A stretch of 64,000 bases of DNA, taken from positions 56,894 through 120,893 of the forward strand of contig JBCCRM010000014.1 in assembly GCA_039513195.1 (NCBI GenBank), in the 5' to 3' direction. Of this stretch, positions 33,626 to 42,597 are shown in pieces (positions within the stretch are counted from its first letter, which is position 1; each line of letters starts with the position of its first letter). The DNA is from Thermohalobaculum sp039513195 (lineage in GTDB: Bacteria; Pseudomonadota; Alphaproteobacteria; Rhodobacterales; Rhodobacteraceae). The notes under the pieces were generated by a model. That model saw nothing but the letters and a program-made list of their open reading frames with translations, made no database searches and was not told the DNA's origin. Made by a program: the position numbers and the translations under genes.

Positions 33626-36600
33626 GTTCGCGACCATCCGCGTGGTGATCGTCACCCTGGACGATCACTTCGCCCGTGCGATCGAGAGGGCGGCGGCAAG
33701 CCTTGGCGAGGAGATCCTAGGCCTGCGCCTCTCGCTCCACGCCGCGTCCCGCTGGGCCGGCGAGCCGGCAACGCTGGAGGCAACGAAGGCGGCGATTGCC
33801 GAGGCGGATATCATCATCGTCTCAATGCTGTTCCTGGACGACCAAATCCAGGCAATTTTGCCCGCGCTGAAGGCCCGGCGCGACGCCTGCGATGCCATGG
33901 CCGCGATCATGTCGGCGGGCGAGGTCGTGGCGCTGACCAAGCTCGGCCGCCTGGATATGAGCAAGCCCACGAAGGGTCCTCTCGCGCTTCTAAAGCGTCT
34001 GCGCGGCAAACGGAAACAGGGCTCTTCTGGCGCTGGCCAGATGGCGATGCTGCGCCGGCTGCCGAAGATCCTGCGCTTTATCCCAGGCAAGGCCCAGGAC
34101 CTGCGCGCCTATTTCCTGACCATGCAGTATTGGCTGACCGGGTCGGACGAAAATGTTGTCAACATGGTCCGTCTCCTGGTGGATCGCTATGCCCAGGGCG
34201 CGCGGGCCGCACTGCGCGGCGCTTTGAAGGTCGAGGCGCCGGTCGACTACCCTGACGTTGGGCTCTACCACCCGCGGATGCCGGGACGGGTCGGCGAGAA
34301 CCTCACGGATCTGCCGAAGCCCCCGACCGGCGAGATCACCGGCACCGTCGGTCTGATCGTCATGCGATCCTATGTGCTCTCTAAGGACACCGGGCATTAC
34401 GACGGCATGATCGCGGCGCTGGAGGCGCGCGGGCTTCAGGTGATTCCGGTCTTCGCCGCTGGACTCGATAGCCGCCCAGCAGTCGAGCGGTTCTGCATGG
34501 CAGAGGGCCAGGGCAGGATCGACGCGCTGCTCTCGCTGACCGGGTTCAGCCTGGTCGGCGGCCCGGCCTACAACGATTGCGAGGCGGCGGAGGAAATGCT
34601 CAGCCGCCTCGACGTCCCCTATTTCGCCGCGCATGCCCTGGAGTTTCAGAGCCTGCAGCAGTGGGGCGGGTCCAGTCGCGGCCTGATGCCGATCGAGAGC
34701 ACAGTGATGGTCGCGATCCCGGAGCTCGATGGCGCCACCCGGCCGACAGTTTTCGGGGGTCGCTCCGATGGCTCCGGGCCTTGTGTCTGTGGCGATCCGC
34801 GCTGCATCACCGGCGGCGAAAAGGGCCGCGATATGCGCGCTTGTGTCGAGCGGGCGGAGCGTCTCGCGGCCAGAGTCGAGCGTGTGATCGCGCTGCGCCG
34901 GGAAGAACGAGCAGGCCGCCGGGTCGCCATCGTCCTCTTCAACTTCCCGCCCAATGCCGGAGCAACAGGGACCGCGGCATTCCTCAGCGTCTTTGAAAGC
35001 CTCCACAACACATTGAAAACGCTGGCGTCCAGCGGGTATGCTGTCGAGGTTCCATCGACCGTCGACGCCCTCCGCGAGGCGGTGTTGGAAGGGAACGCCG
35101 CTCGCCTCGGCACCGACGCGAATGTCCACGCCCGCGTCCCGGCCGAGGAAATCGTGCGCGCTGAGCCGCATCTGGCGGAGATTGAGGGCGTGTGGGGCGC
35201 GGCCCCAGGTCGCCAGCTCTCGGACGGGGCGGCAGTGCAGATCCTCGGCGCCCGGTTCGGCAATGTCTTCGTCGGCATCCAACCCGGTTTCGGATGGGAG
35301 GGAGATCCGATGCGCCTCCTCTTCGAGAAGGGGTTCGCACCGACCCACGCATTCTCGACCTTCTACCGTTGGATCGAACGGGACTTTGGGGCCCATGCGG
35401 TGCTGCATTTCGGAACCCACGGCGCGCTCGAATTCATGCCGGGCAAGCAATCCGGCCCCTCTGGCGCTTGCTGGCCGGACCGGCTGATCGGCGATCTGCC
35501 GAACCTCTATCTCTATGCCGCCAACAATCCGTCCGAGGGTATGATCGCCAAACGCCGGGCCGGTGCGACGCTGATCTCCTATCTGACGCCGCCGCTGACC
35601 CATGCCGGGCTCTATCGCGACCTCGCCGATCTAAAGGCATCGCTGGAGCGGTGGCGGGGGGCGACCGACGATCTCGGCCCGGACGCGCGGGCAAGGCTGG
35701 CGGAGATGATCCAGGCACAAGCCGCGACCCTCGACCTCGCCGACGCGGAGCCCGCCTGGCCGGATCCGGAGGCGCGGATCGGCAATCTCACCGATCAGAT
35801 CCTGGAGCTGGAATACACCCTCATCCCCCATGGCTTGCATGTCGTTGGCGAGGCGCCGAGCCGGGAAGAACGTGCCGATCTCCTCGCCACGGTGGCGGAG
35901 GCTCAGCATGGCCTGACCCCGGACCGCGACACCCTCCTGGCGCTGACGGATGGCGAGACGGTGCAAGGCCCGGCGGGCGACGCCCTGACCAGGACCGCGA
36001 CGCTGCTGGCGGCGGATCACGAGGCCCCGGCAATCGTCAAGGCGCTCGACGGGCGGTACATCGCCCCTGCCCCCGGCGGCGATCTGATACGCAGCGACGC
36101 GATCCTGCCGACCGGGCGCAACATCCACGGCTTTGACCCATTCCGCATTCCCTCCGCCTTCGCGGTGGAGGAGGGGCGCACCCAGGCCGAGCGGATGCTG
36201 GCCCGCCATCGGGCGGAGACCGGGCGGCTGCCAGAACAGGTGGCGCTTGTACTTTGGGGCACCGACAATCTGAAACAGGAGGGTGGGCCGCTGGCGCAGG
36301 CCCTTGCGCTTATCGGGGCGCGCCCACGGCTCGACAGCTATGGGCGCGTAGCCGGGGCCGAGCTGATCCCAGCGGAGGAGGTCGGCCGGCCCCGGGTCGA
36401 TGTGATGATGACCCTGTCGGGCATCTTCCGCGATCTGTTGCCCGTGCAGACCCGGATGCTGGCGGAGGCAGCCTTCCTCGCCGCCACGGCCGACGAACCG
36501 GACGAGACCAATTTCGTCGCCAAACATGCCCGCGCCTATGCCGCGAAGACAAACTGCGACATGGAGACGGCGGCGCTCCGCGTGTTCTCGAACGCCGAGG

Positions 36601-37319
36601 GCGCCTATGGCTCGAACGTCAACTTCCTGGTCGATAGCGGCGCGTGGGAGGATGCGGACGAGCTGGCCCAGGCCTATGCCAACCGAAAGTGCTTTGCCTA
36701 TGGGGTGGGCGGTGAGCCAAAACCGCAGCCCGAACTGCTCGAGACCGTGCTCTCAGATGTCGAGCTGGCCTACCAGAACCTCGACTCGGTCGAGCTTGGG
36801 GTCACCACCATCGACCATTATTTCGACACGCTGGGCGGGATTGGCCGCGCGGCGAGGCGTGCCCAGGGCAGCGACATCCCGGTCTATATCGGCGATCAGA
36901 CCCGGGGTGAGGGCAAGGTGCGGACCCTGGCCGAGCAAGTGGCGCTCGAGACCCGGACACGCACACTCAATCCAAAATACTTCGAGGGACTGTTGAAGCA
37001 TGGCGCCGAGGGTGTGCGCCAAATCGAGGCCTCGGTCACCAACACGGTCGGTTGGTCCGCCACGACGGGGGCGGTCGATCCCTGGGTCTATCAGCGGGTG
37101 ACCGAAACCTTCGTCCTGGACGAGGAGATGCGCAAACGCCTCGCCGAGATGAACCCCAAAGCCTCCGCCCGCATGGCCGGCCGCCTGCTCGAGGCCCATG
37201 AGCGCCAGTTCTGGAGCCCGGACGACGAAACGCTGGCGGCGCTGCAAGCCGCTGCCGATGAGCTCGAAGACCAGCTCGAAGGGGTCGCGGTCGAGGCCAA
37301 CCCTGTCTACGCCGCCTGA
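33600..37319 (+). CDS. bchH: Magnesium chelatase, subunit H
   Basis: Large porphyrin-binding subunit that inserts Mg2+ into protoporphyrin IX with BchI and BchD, which are not in this window. The 1239-residue product is the expected size. Visible blocks are HFGTHGALEFMPGKQSG, YLYAANNPSEG, and FGGRSDGSGPCVCGDPRC with a cysteine-rich insert. The ATG at 33600 lies inside the bchB reading frame (26-base overlap), implying coupled translation. The start MQKRISPAEF is typical of alphaproteobacterial BchH. Confidence 0.97.
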   Translation: MQKRISPAEFATIRVVIVTLDDHFARAIERAAASLGEEILGLRLSLHAASRWAGEPATLEATKAAIAEADIIIVSMLFLDDQIQAILPALKARRDACDAMAAIMSAGEVVALTKLGRLDMSKPTKGPLALLKRLRGKRKQGSSGAGQMAMLRRLPKILRFIPGKAQDLRAYFLTMQYWLTGSDENVVNMVRLLVDRYAQGARAALRGALKVEAPVDYPDVGLYHPRMPGRVGENLTDLPKPPTGEITGTVGLIVMRSYVLSKDTGHYDGMIAALEARGLQVIPVFAAGLDSRPAVERFCMAEGQGRIDALLSLTGFSLVGGPAYNDCEAAEEMLSRLDVPYFAAHALEFQSLQQWGGSSRGLMPIESTVMVAIPELDGATRPTVFGGRSDGSGPCVCGDPRCITGGEKGRDMRACVERAERLAARVERVIALRREERAGRRVAIVLFNFPPNAGATGTAAFLSVFESLHNTLKTLASSGYAVEVPSTVDALREAVLEGNAARLGTDANVHARVPAEEIVRAEPHLAEIEGVWGAAPGRQLSDGAAVQILGARFGNVFVGIQPGFGWEGDPMRLLFEKGFAPTHAFSTFYRWIERDFGAHAVLHFGTHGALEFMPGKQSGPSGACWPDRLIGDLPNLYLYAANNPSEGMIAKRRAGATLISYLTPPLTHAGLYRDLADLKASLERWRGATDDLGPDARARLAEMIQAQAATLDLADAEPAWPDPEARIGNLTDQILELEYTLIPHGLHVVGEAPSREERADLLATVAEAQHGLTPDRDTLLALTDGETVQGPAGDALTRTATLLAADHEAPAIVKALDGRYIAPAPGGDLIRSDAILPTGRNIHGFDPFRIPSAFAVEEGRTQAERMLARHRAETGRLPEQVALVLWGTDNLKQEGGPLAQALALIGARPRLDSYGRVAGAELIPAEEVGRPRVDVMMTLSGIFRDLLPVQTRMLAEAAFLAATADEPDETNFVAKHARAYAAKTNCDMETAALRVFSNAEGAYGSNVNFLVDSGAWEDADELAQAYANRKCFAYGVGGEPKPQPELLETVLSDVELAYQNLDSVELGVTTIDHYFDTLGGIGRAARRAQGSDIPVYIGDQTRGEGKVRTLAEQVALETRTRTLNPKYFEGLLKHGAEGVRQIEASVTNTVGWSATTGAVDPWVYQRVTETFVLDEEMRKRLAEMNPKASARMAGRLLEAHERQFWSPDDETLAALQAAADELEDQLEGVAVEANPVYAA

Positions 37320-37329
37320 AGGAGACGCG

Positions 37330-38241
37330 ATGAGCCCGCTCGGAGAACCGCCCATCATCCGCCGCCCCCGACGCCGCCAGGGCGATGGCGAAGGCTCGGT
37401 CCAGGTGCATATGGACCCGAAGATGAAGATCGACGGTGCGAAGGTCTTCTCGGTCTACGGCAAAGGAGGGATCGGGAAGTCGACGACCTCGTCGAACCTG
37501 TCGGTCGCCTTCTCAAAGCTCGGCAAACGGGTGCTGCAGATCGGCTGTGACCCGAAGCATGACAGCACCTTCACGCTCACCAAATGCCTGGTACCCACGG
37601 TGATCGACGTTCTCCAGGAGGTCGATTTCCACACTGAGGAGCTGCGGCCCGAGGATTTCGTCTACGAGGGCTATAACGGCGTGATGTGCGTCGAGGCCGG
37701 CGGGCCGCCCGCGGGCACTGGCTGCGGCGGCTATGTGGTCGGCCAGACCGTGCGGCTGCTGAAGGAGCACCACCTGCTCGAAGACACCGATGTGGTGATC
37801 TTCGACGTGCTTGGCGATGTGGTCTGTGGCGGCTTTGCCGCGCCGCTCCAGCATGCCGACCGGGCCGTCATCGTCACCGCGAACGACTTCGACTCGATCT
37901 ATGCCATGAACCGCATCGTCGCGGCGGTGCAGGCGAAGTCGAAGAACTACACGGTCCGCCTCGCTGGCTGTGTCGCCAACCGTTCCCGCGAGACCGAGCA
38001 GGTCGACCGCTACTGCGAGAAGGTCGGCTTCAAGCGCCTTGCGCATCTACCAGATCTCGACGCGATCCGCCGCTCGCGCCTGAAGAAGTGCACCCTGTTC
38101 GAGATGGGCGATGCCGAGGAGATGGTGGCGGTTCAGAAAGAATATGTCCGCCTCGCCGAGACGCTTTGGGCCGGAACAGAGCCCCTGGCGCCCGATCCGA
38201 TGAAGGACCGGGAGATCTTCGAATTGCTGGGATTCGATTGA
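37330..38241 (+). CDS. bchL: Dark-operative protochlorophyllide reductase, iron protein L
   Basis: NifH-like homodimer that passes electrons to BchNB using ATP. The 303-residue product has the P-loop YGKGGIGKSTTSSNLS near residue 40, GCDPKHDSTFTL, and the two cluster cysteines in GGPPAGTGCGGY and DVLGDVVCGGFAAP. The ATG at 37330 follows AGGAGACGCG. bchM begins at the last base of the stop codon. The first 28 residues are a proline/arginine-rich leader usual for purple bacterial BchL. Confidence 0.97.
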   Translation: MSPLGEPPIIRRPRRRQGDGEGSVQVHMDPKMKIDGAKVFSVYGKGGIGKSTTSSNLSVAFSKLGKRVLQIGCDPKHDSTFTLTKCLVPTVIDVLQEVDFHTEELRPEDFVYEGYNGVMCVEAGGPPAGTGCGGYVVGQTVRLLKEHHLLEDTDVVIFDVLGDVVCGGFAAPLQHADRAVIVTANDFDSIYAMNRIVAAVQAKSKNYTVRLAGCVANRSRETEQVDRYCEKVGFKRLAHLPDLDAIRRSRLKKCTLFEMGDAEEMVAVQKEYVRLAETLWAGTEPLAPDPMKDREIFELLGFD

Positions 38242-38936
38242 TGGAACAGGGCTATCTGACCCGTCGGAGCGAGATCCAAACCTATTTCGACCGCACAGCG
38301 GCCGAGACCTGGCAGCGGCTGACCTCCGACGCGCCGGTGAGCAAGATCCGGGCGACAGTGCGGGCGGGCCGGCAGGAGATGCGGCGCACCATCCTCTCCT
38401 GGTTGCCACGGGATCTGACCGGGCGCCGGGTCCTGGATGCCGGCTGCGGCACCGGGGCGATGGCGGCGGAGCTCGCTGGCCGAGGGGCGGAGGTTGTGGC
38501 TGTCGATGTGGCGTGCTCCCTGGTCGAGACGGCGGCCGAGCGGGCCCCAAAGGCTCTGCCTGGCCGTATCGACTGGCGGGTTGGAGATATGCTCGACGAT
38601 GGATTGGGCCATTTCGACCACATCGTCGCTATGGATAGCCTGATCCACTATGCAACGCCGGATATGGTCCGGGCCTTGGGGCGCCTGTCGGAACGGTCCT
38701 CCCGATCGATGATTGTGACCTTTGCCCCGCGCACCCCGCTTTTGGCCGCGATGCACATGGCCGGGCGGCTATTTCCGCGCTCCGACCGCGCACCAGCGAT
38801 CGTGCCGGTCCCTGCCCGTCGGCTCGCCCATCTGATCACCACCGCGCCGGATCTCGCCAATTGGCGCGCCGACAGGACGCATCGGATCGACAGCGGCTTT
38901 TACATGTCCCAAGCCTTGGAGGTGGCCCGGTCATGA
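38241..38936 (+). CDS. bchM: Magnesium-protoporphyrin IX O-methyltransferase
   Basis: Methylates the C13 propionate of Mg-protoporphyrin IX with S-adenosylmethionine, producing the substrate of AcsF. The 231-residue protein has the methyltransferase motif RRVLDAGCGTGAMAAELA near residue 65 and the BchM block GHFDHIVAMDSLIHYA. The ATG shares one base with the bchL stop, and the lhaA ATG overlaps its own stop by four bases. Confidence 0.96.
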   Translation: MEQGYLTRRSEIQTYFDRTAAETWQRLTSDAPVSKIRATVRAGRQEMRRTILSWLPRDLTGRRVLDAGCGTGAMAAELAGRGAEVVAVDVACSLVETAAERAPKALPGRIDWRVGDMLDDGLGHFDHIVAMDSLIHYATPDMVRALGRLSERSSRSMIVTFAPRTPLLAAMHMAGRLFPRSDRAPAIVPVPARRLAHLITTAPDLANWRADRTHRIDSGFYMSQALEVARS

Positions 38937-40366
38937 CAGACCGTCCGCAGAGCTTTGCCGACCTGTGGCGTCAAGTGGGGCCCAAGTTCCTGCCTTTCGC
39001 CGATGCGGCATCGGAAAACTTGCCGCTTGGCCAGCTCCTCCGCCTCTCGCTGTTCCAGGTCGCTGTCGGCGCCGGCATGGTGCTGCTGACCGGCACGCTC
39101 AACCGGGTGATGATCGTCGAGCTCGGCGTCTCAGCCTGGTTGGTTGCGCTGATGGTCGGCCTGCCGGTCTGCTTTGCACCGCTGCGCGCGCTGATCGGTT
39201 ACAAAAGCGATACGCATAAATCGATCCTGGGCTGGCGGCGCGTGCCCTATATCTGGTTCGGCTCCTGGCTGATGTTCGGCGGCCTCGCGATCATGCCCTT
39301 TGCGCTGATCAATCTCTCCGGCGACACCACGGGACCCGAATGGGCCGGGCAGCTCGGCACGGCGCTCGCTTTCCTAATGACCGGGTTGGGAATGCACATG
39401 GTGCAAACCGCGGGGATGGCGCTCGCTTCGGATCTGGCGACGGAAGAGACGCGGCCCCGGGTCGTGGCGCTCCTCTATGTGATGCTGCTGGTCGGCATGG
39501 TCGGTGCCGCCATCGTCTACGGCCTGCTACTGGTCGACTTCTCGCAATTGCGGCTGATCCAGGTGATCCAAGGCTCGGCGTTGGCTGTGATGCTCCTGAA
39601 CCTAACGGCGCTTTGGCATCAGGAGGTCAGGCGCCCCGAGATCACCCGGCCGGAGGTTCCGCGCCCGACCTTTGCCGAGGCCTGGCGCGACCTGATGGCC
39701 GGCGGCCGGGCCGGGCGGCTTCTGGTTGCGGTCGGCCTGGGCACGGCGGGCTTTGCGATGCAGGACATCCTGCTGGAGCCCTACGGCGGCCAAGTGCTTG
39801 GCCTCTCCGTCTCCTCGACAACGCTGCTGACGGCTCTGATGGCAACCGGGTCTCTGATCGGTTTCGCCTATGCGGCACGGGCGCTCACCCGCGGGTCGGA
39901 TCCTTGCCGCCTCGCCGCATGGGGCGCTTTGATCGGTGCGGGCGCGTTCTCGGCGGTGATATTCGCATCCCCACTTGAGTCGGCCTCGCTGTTCCGGGCG
40001 GGAAGCTTCTTCATCGGCCTCGGCGCCGGGCTCTTCGCGGTCGGCACACTGACGGCTGCCATGGATCTGGCGCGAGAGGGGCGGTCAGGCATTGCGCTCG
40101 GCGCTTGGGGGGCTGTGCAGGCCACCGCGGCGGGGGTGGCTATCGCGCTTGGCGGCGCCATCCGCGATATCGTCAGCGAGTTGGCGGTCACCGGCGCCCT
40201 CGGCCCTGCCATGTCGAGCCAAGAGGCTGGCTATACAACGGTCTACCACATTGAAATTGCGCTCCTTTTCGCAACGCTTGTCGCGATTGGACCGCTTGTC
40301 CGCAGCACCAGACAGAACCCGCCAGATGGCAAGGAGAAGTTCGGCCTGGCCGATTTGCCGGCCTGA
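38933..40366 (+). CDS. lhaA: LhaA, PucC-family light-harvesting 1 assembly factor
   Basis: A 477-residue, twelve-span PucC-family protein (formerly ORF F1696), required for efficient LH1 assembly in Rhodobacter. It contains TGTLNRVMIVELGVSAWLV, RALIGYKSDTHKSILGWRRVPYIW (as KSDTHKSILGWRRVPYIW), and GMHMVQTAGMALASDL. The position between bchM and puhA is diagnostic and distinguishes it from its paralogue between bchG and bchP. The ATG overlaps bchM by four bases. Confidence 0.94.
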   Translation: MTDRPQSFADLWRQVGPKFLPFADAASENLPLGQLLRLSLFQVAVGAGMVLLTGTLNRVMIVELGVSAWLVALMVGLPVCFAPLRALIGYKSDTHKSILGWRRVPYIWFGSWLMFGGLAIMPFALINLSGDTTGPEWAGQLGTALAFLMTGLGMHMVQTAGMALASDLATEETRPRVVALLYVMLLVGMVGAAIVYGLLLVDFSQLRLIQVIQGSALAVMLLNLTALWHQEVRRPEITRPEVPRPTFAEAWRDLMAGGRAGRLLVAVGLGTAGFAMQDILLEPYGGQVLGLSVSSTTLLTALMATGSLIGFAYAARALTRGSDPCRLAAWGALIGAGAFSAVIFASPLESASLFRAGSFFIGLGAGLFAVGTLTAAMDLAREGRSGIALGAWGAVQATAAGVAIALGGAIRDIVSELAVTGALGPAMSSQEAGYTTVYHIEIALLFATLVAIGPLVRSTRQNPPDGKEKFGLADLPA

Positions 40367-40387
40367 AGACGACCTCAGGAGGACTCT

Positions 40388-41152
40388 ATGAACTACATCG
40401 TTGGCACCATCGACCTGGCCCTGATCACCCTTTATCTGTTTTGGGCTTTCTTTGCAGCCTTGGTTCTTTATCTCGTGCGCGAGGGGATGCGCGAGGGATA
40501 TCCGACGCGTTCGGAAGTGTCAGGGCGCGAGATGAATGGCGGCACCTTCCTGAGCATGCCGTTGCCGAAAAAGTTCTTGAAGCGCGACGGTTCGGAAGTT
40601 TTGGCGCCGCGGGCCGAAGCGCCCGAGGCCGAGCCGAAACTGGAGCCCACCAGCCGGTTCACCGGCAGCGCCATGGCACCGACCGGCGACCCGCTCGCAG
40701 ACGCGGTCGGCCCTGCAGCTTACACCAACCGCCCTGACGTGCCGGATATGAACCATGAAAAACATGTCCGCATCGCCCCGCTCAGCGCCTCGCCGGACTT
40801 CTGGCTGGAGGAGCGTGACCCCGATCCCCGCGGTTGGCCCGCCATTTGCTTCGACGGGTCCGAGGCCGGCACCGTTTCGGATGTCTGGATCGACCGGGCC
40901 GAGTATCTGGTGCGCTATATCGAGGTAACGCTCGCCGATGGCGGCAAAGTGCTTCTGCCAATGAACCTCGCGGTGATCAACGCGAGCAGCGAGATCGTGC
41001 AAGTCCGTTCGGTCAATGCCGAGCAGTTCGCCCGAGCGCCGCGGACCAAGGCCGCGGATCAGATCACGCTGCTCGAGGAAGATAAGATCCAGGCGTATTT
41101 CACCGGCGGCACGCTGTATGCGACCGCGTCACGTGCGGAGCCAATCACATGA
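40388..41152 (+). CDS. puhA: Photosynthetic reaction centre H subunit
   Basis: Caps the cytoplasmic face of the L/M core and shapes proton delivery to QB. The 254-residue protein has one membrane span (about residues 10-32, LALITLYLFWAFFAALVLYL) and then the cytoplasmic PRC-type beta domain. Characteristic stretches are GREMNGGTFLSMPLPKKF, ASPDFWLEERDPDPRGW and EYLVRYIEV. AGGAGGACTCT precedes the ATG. The puhB start overlaps its stop by four bases. Confidence 0.97.
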   Translation: MNYIVGTIDLALITLYLFWAFFAALVLYLVREGMREGYPTRSEVSGREMNGGTFLSMPLPKKFLKRDGSEVLAPRAEAPEAEPKLEPTSRFTGSAMAPTGDPLADAVGPAAYTNRPDVPDMNHEKHVRIAPLSASPDFWLEERDPDPRGWPAICFDGSEAGTVSDVWIDRAEYLVRYIEVTLADGGKVLLPMNLAVINASSEIVQVRSVNAEQFARAPRTKAADQITLLEEDKIQAYFTGGTLYATASRAEPIT

Positions 41153-41799
41153 GCCGAGGCGAGCACGATTTCGAAGCGGCCCGAGGCTTGCCCGGGCGTC
41201 TACCGCCGGGCGAGCGGATTCTGTGGCAGGGCTCACCGAACTGGTGGGCCCTGGCAAAGAGGGCTTACTTCGTGCGGGGCGTGCTGATCTATTTCGGCAT
41301 CGTAGCGGCCCTGCGCTTCGTCGCGTTGTCGGACGATCTCGGCTATGCGGTCGGGTCCACGGTGGCGCTCGCCCTGCCCGCGGCGCTGGCGGTCGGGATT
41401 TTGGCCGTCGTCGCCTATGCGTCAGCCCGCACGACAGTTTACACGATCACCGACAAGCGGCTGGTAATGCGCTTCGGTATCGCGGTGCCGATCGCCCTCA
41501 ACCTGCCCTTCCGCCAGATCGGCTCAGCTTCTGTCAGGGTGCAAAAGGACGGCAGCGGCGATTTGCCCCTGGCGCTGACCGGCAAGGCAAAAATTGCGTA
41601 TCTGCACCTTTGGCCGCATGCCAGGCCCTGGCGTTTCCAGGCGCCGGAGCCCATGCTGAGGGCAGTTCCGGATGCCGAGAGCGTTGCCCGCCTGCTGGCA
41701 ACCGCGCTCGCCGATGCGGCGGCCGCCACCTCGACACCGCCTGCTGCACCGGTTGCCGCGCCGGGACGTCACCCAGTGCCCGCCTTCGCGGCGGAGTAA
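41149..41799 (+). CDS. puhB: Photosynthetic complex assembly protein PuhB
   Basis: Assembly factor for the reaction centre, acting in the membrane. The 216-residue protein has the PuhB start GLPGRLPPGERILWQGSP, two or three membrane spans (about residues 45-65 and 70-95), and a PH-like C-terminal half with TVYTITDKRLVMRFGIAVP. The C-terminal 30 residues are alanine/proline-rich. The ATG overlaps puhA. puhC follows after 16 bases. Confidence 0.93.
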   Translation: MSRGEHDFEAARGLPGRLPPGERILWQGSPNWWALAKRAYFVRGVLIYFGIVAALRFVALSDDLGYAVGSTVALALPAALAVGILAVVAYASARTTVYTITDKRLVMRFGIAVPIALNLPFRQIGSASVRVQKDGSGDLPLALTGKAKIAYLHLWPHARPWRFQAPEPMLRAVPDAESVARLLATALADAAAATSTPPAAPVAAPGRHPVPAFAAE

Positions 41800-41815
41800 C
41801 GGAGGAGACCAGACC

Positions 41816-42292
41816 GTGACCGAGAGCCCGATGCCTGCCCAAGAGACCCGCGAGGAGGTTCCCCGCGCTGCCCTGATCGGGGCGGGCCTCCTGATCGCCT
41901 TCGCCTTGGCGATCGCCAGCATCGCCCGGATGACGGCCGACGACGGACCGCCCCCTGACATCACCGACGCATCGGTGACGCAGGAACGCGACCTGACCTT
42001 CGATGACCTCGCGGGCGGCGGCTTTTCAGTGATCGACCCGACGAGCGGCGCGGTCATCGCGACCTACAACGCCGGCAAAGGCGGCTTCATCCGCGGCGTG
42101 ATGCGCAGCCTAACCTTCGACCGCAAACGCCGCGGCATCGGGCGGGAAGACGCTTTCCGCCTCACCAGTTTCGCCGACGGCCGCCTGTCGATCCGCGATC
42201 TCGCCACCGGGCGGGTGATCGACGTCGGCGCTTTCGGCCCCGCCAATGCACACAATTTCGTCCGCCTTCTCACCGCTAATGGAGCGCTCTGA
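41816..42292 (+). CDS. puhC: Photosynthetic complex assembly protein PuhC
   Basis: Needed for normal levels of the RC-LH1 core in Rhodobacter. The 158-residue product starts at GTG 41816, chosen because GGAGGAG lies upstream and the preceding open frame overlaps puhB out of frame. It has an N-terminal membrane span (about residues 20-38) and a periplasmic domain with DLAGGGFSVIDPTSGAVIA and GFIRGVMRSLTFDRKRRG, both PuhC hallmarks. The stop shares a base with the next ATG. Confidence 0.92.
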   Translation: MTESPMPAQETREEVPRAALIGAGLLIAFALAIASIARMTADDGPPPDITDASVTQERDLTFDDLAGGGFSVIDPTSGAVIATYNAGKGGFIRGVMRSLTFDRKRRGIGREDAFRLTSFADGRLSIRDLATGRVIDVGAFGPANAHNFVRLLTANGAL

Positions 42293-42597
42293 TGAACCCA
42301 TTTGCCCTGTTTGGACGCAAATCGACCGATGTGCCCTGCACCGTCACTGTGCAAAACACCTTCGACGAGCTGTCCGCCCATGTCGAACTTCCCGATGACG
42401 TACTGCTGCAGCCAGGCGACGAGGTCCTGGTCCATGGCCGCCCGATCGAGGTGCCGTATGGGGACATGGTGCGCATCGAACGGACAGCCACGGTGACCCG
42501 CGCCAATGCCTTAGAGCGCGCATGGACCCGGCTGACCGGTGATTTGGAGTACATGGAACTGCTGGAATTCAGCTTTTCGGAGGAGGCCCGGCCATGA
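42292..42597 (+). CDS. Conserved photosynthesis-cluster protein of unknown function (orf101)
   Basis: A 101-residue soluble, acidic protein. It begins MNPFALFGRKSTDVPCTVTV and contains LPDDVLLQPGDEVLVHGRPIEV and GDMVRIERTATVTRA, then ends LEYMELLEFSFSE. A small uncharacterised gene at this exact place, between puhC and acsF, is common in purple bacteria. Its ATG overlaps puhC by one base and its stop overlaps acsF by four, so it is stoichiometrically coupled to the cyclase. A role with AcsF is inferred only from position. Confidence 0.8.
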   Translation: MNPFALFGRKSTDVPCTVTVQNTFDELSAHVELPDDVLLQPGDEVLVHGRPIEVPYGDMVRIERTATVTRANALERAWTRLTGDLEYMELLEFSFSEEARP

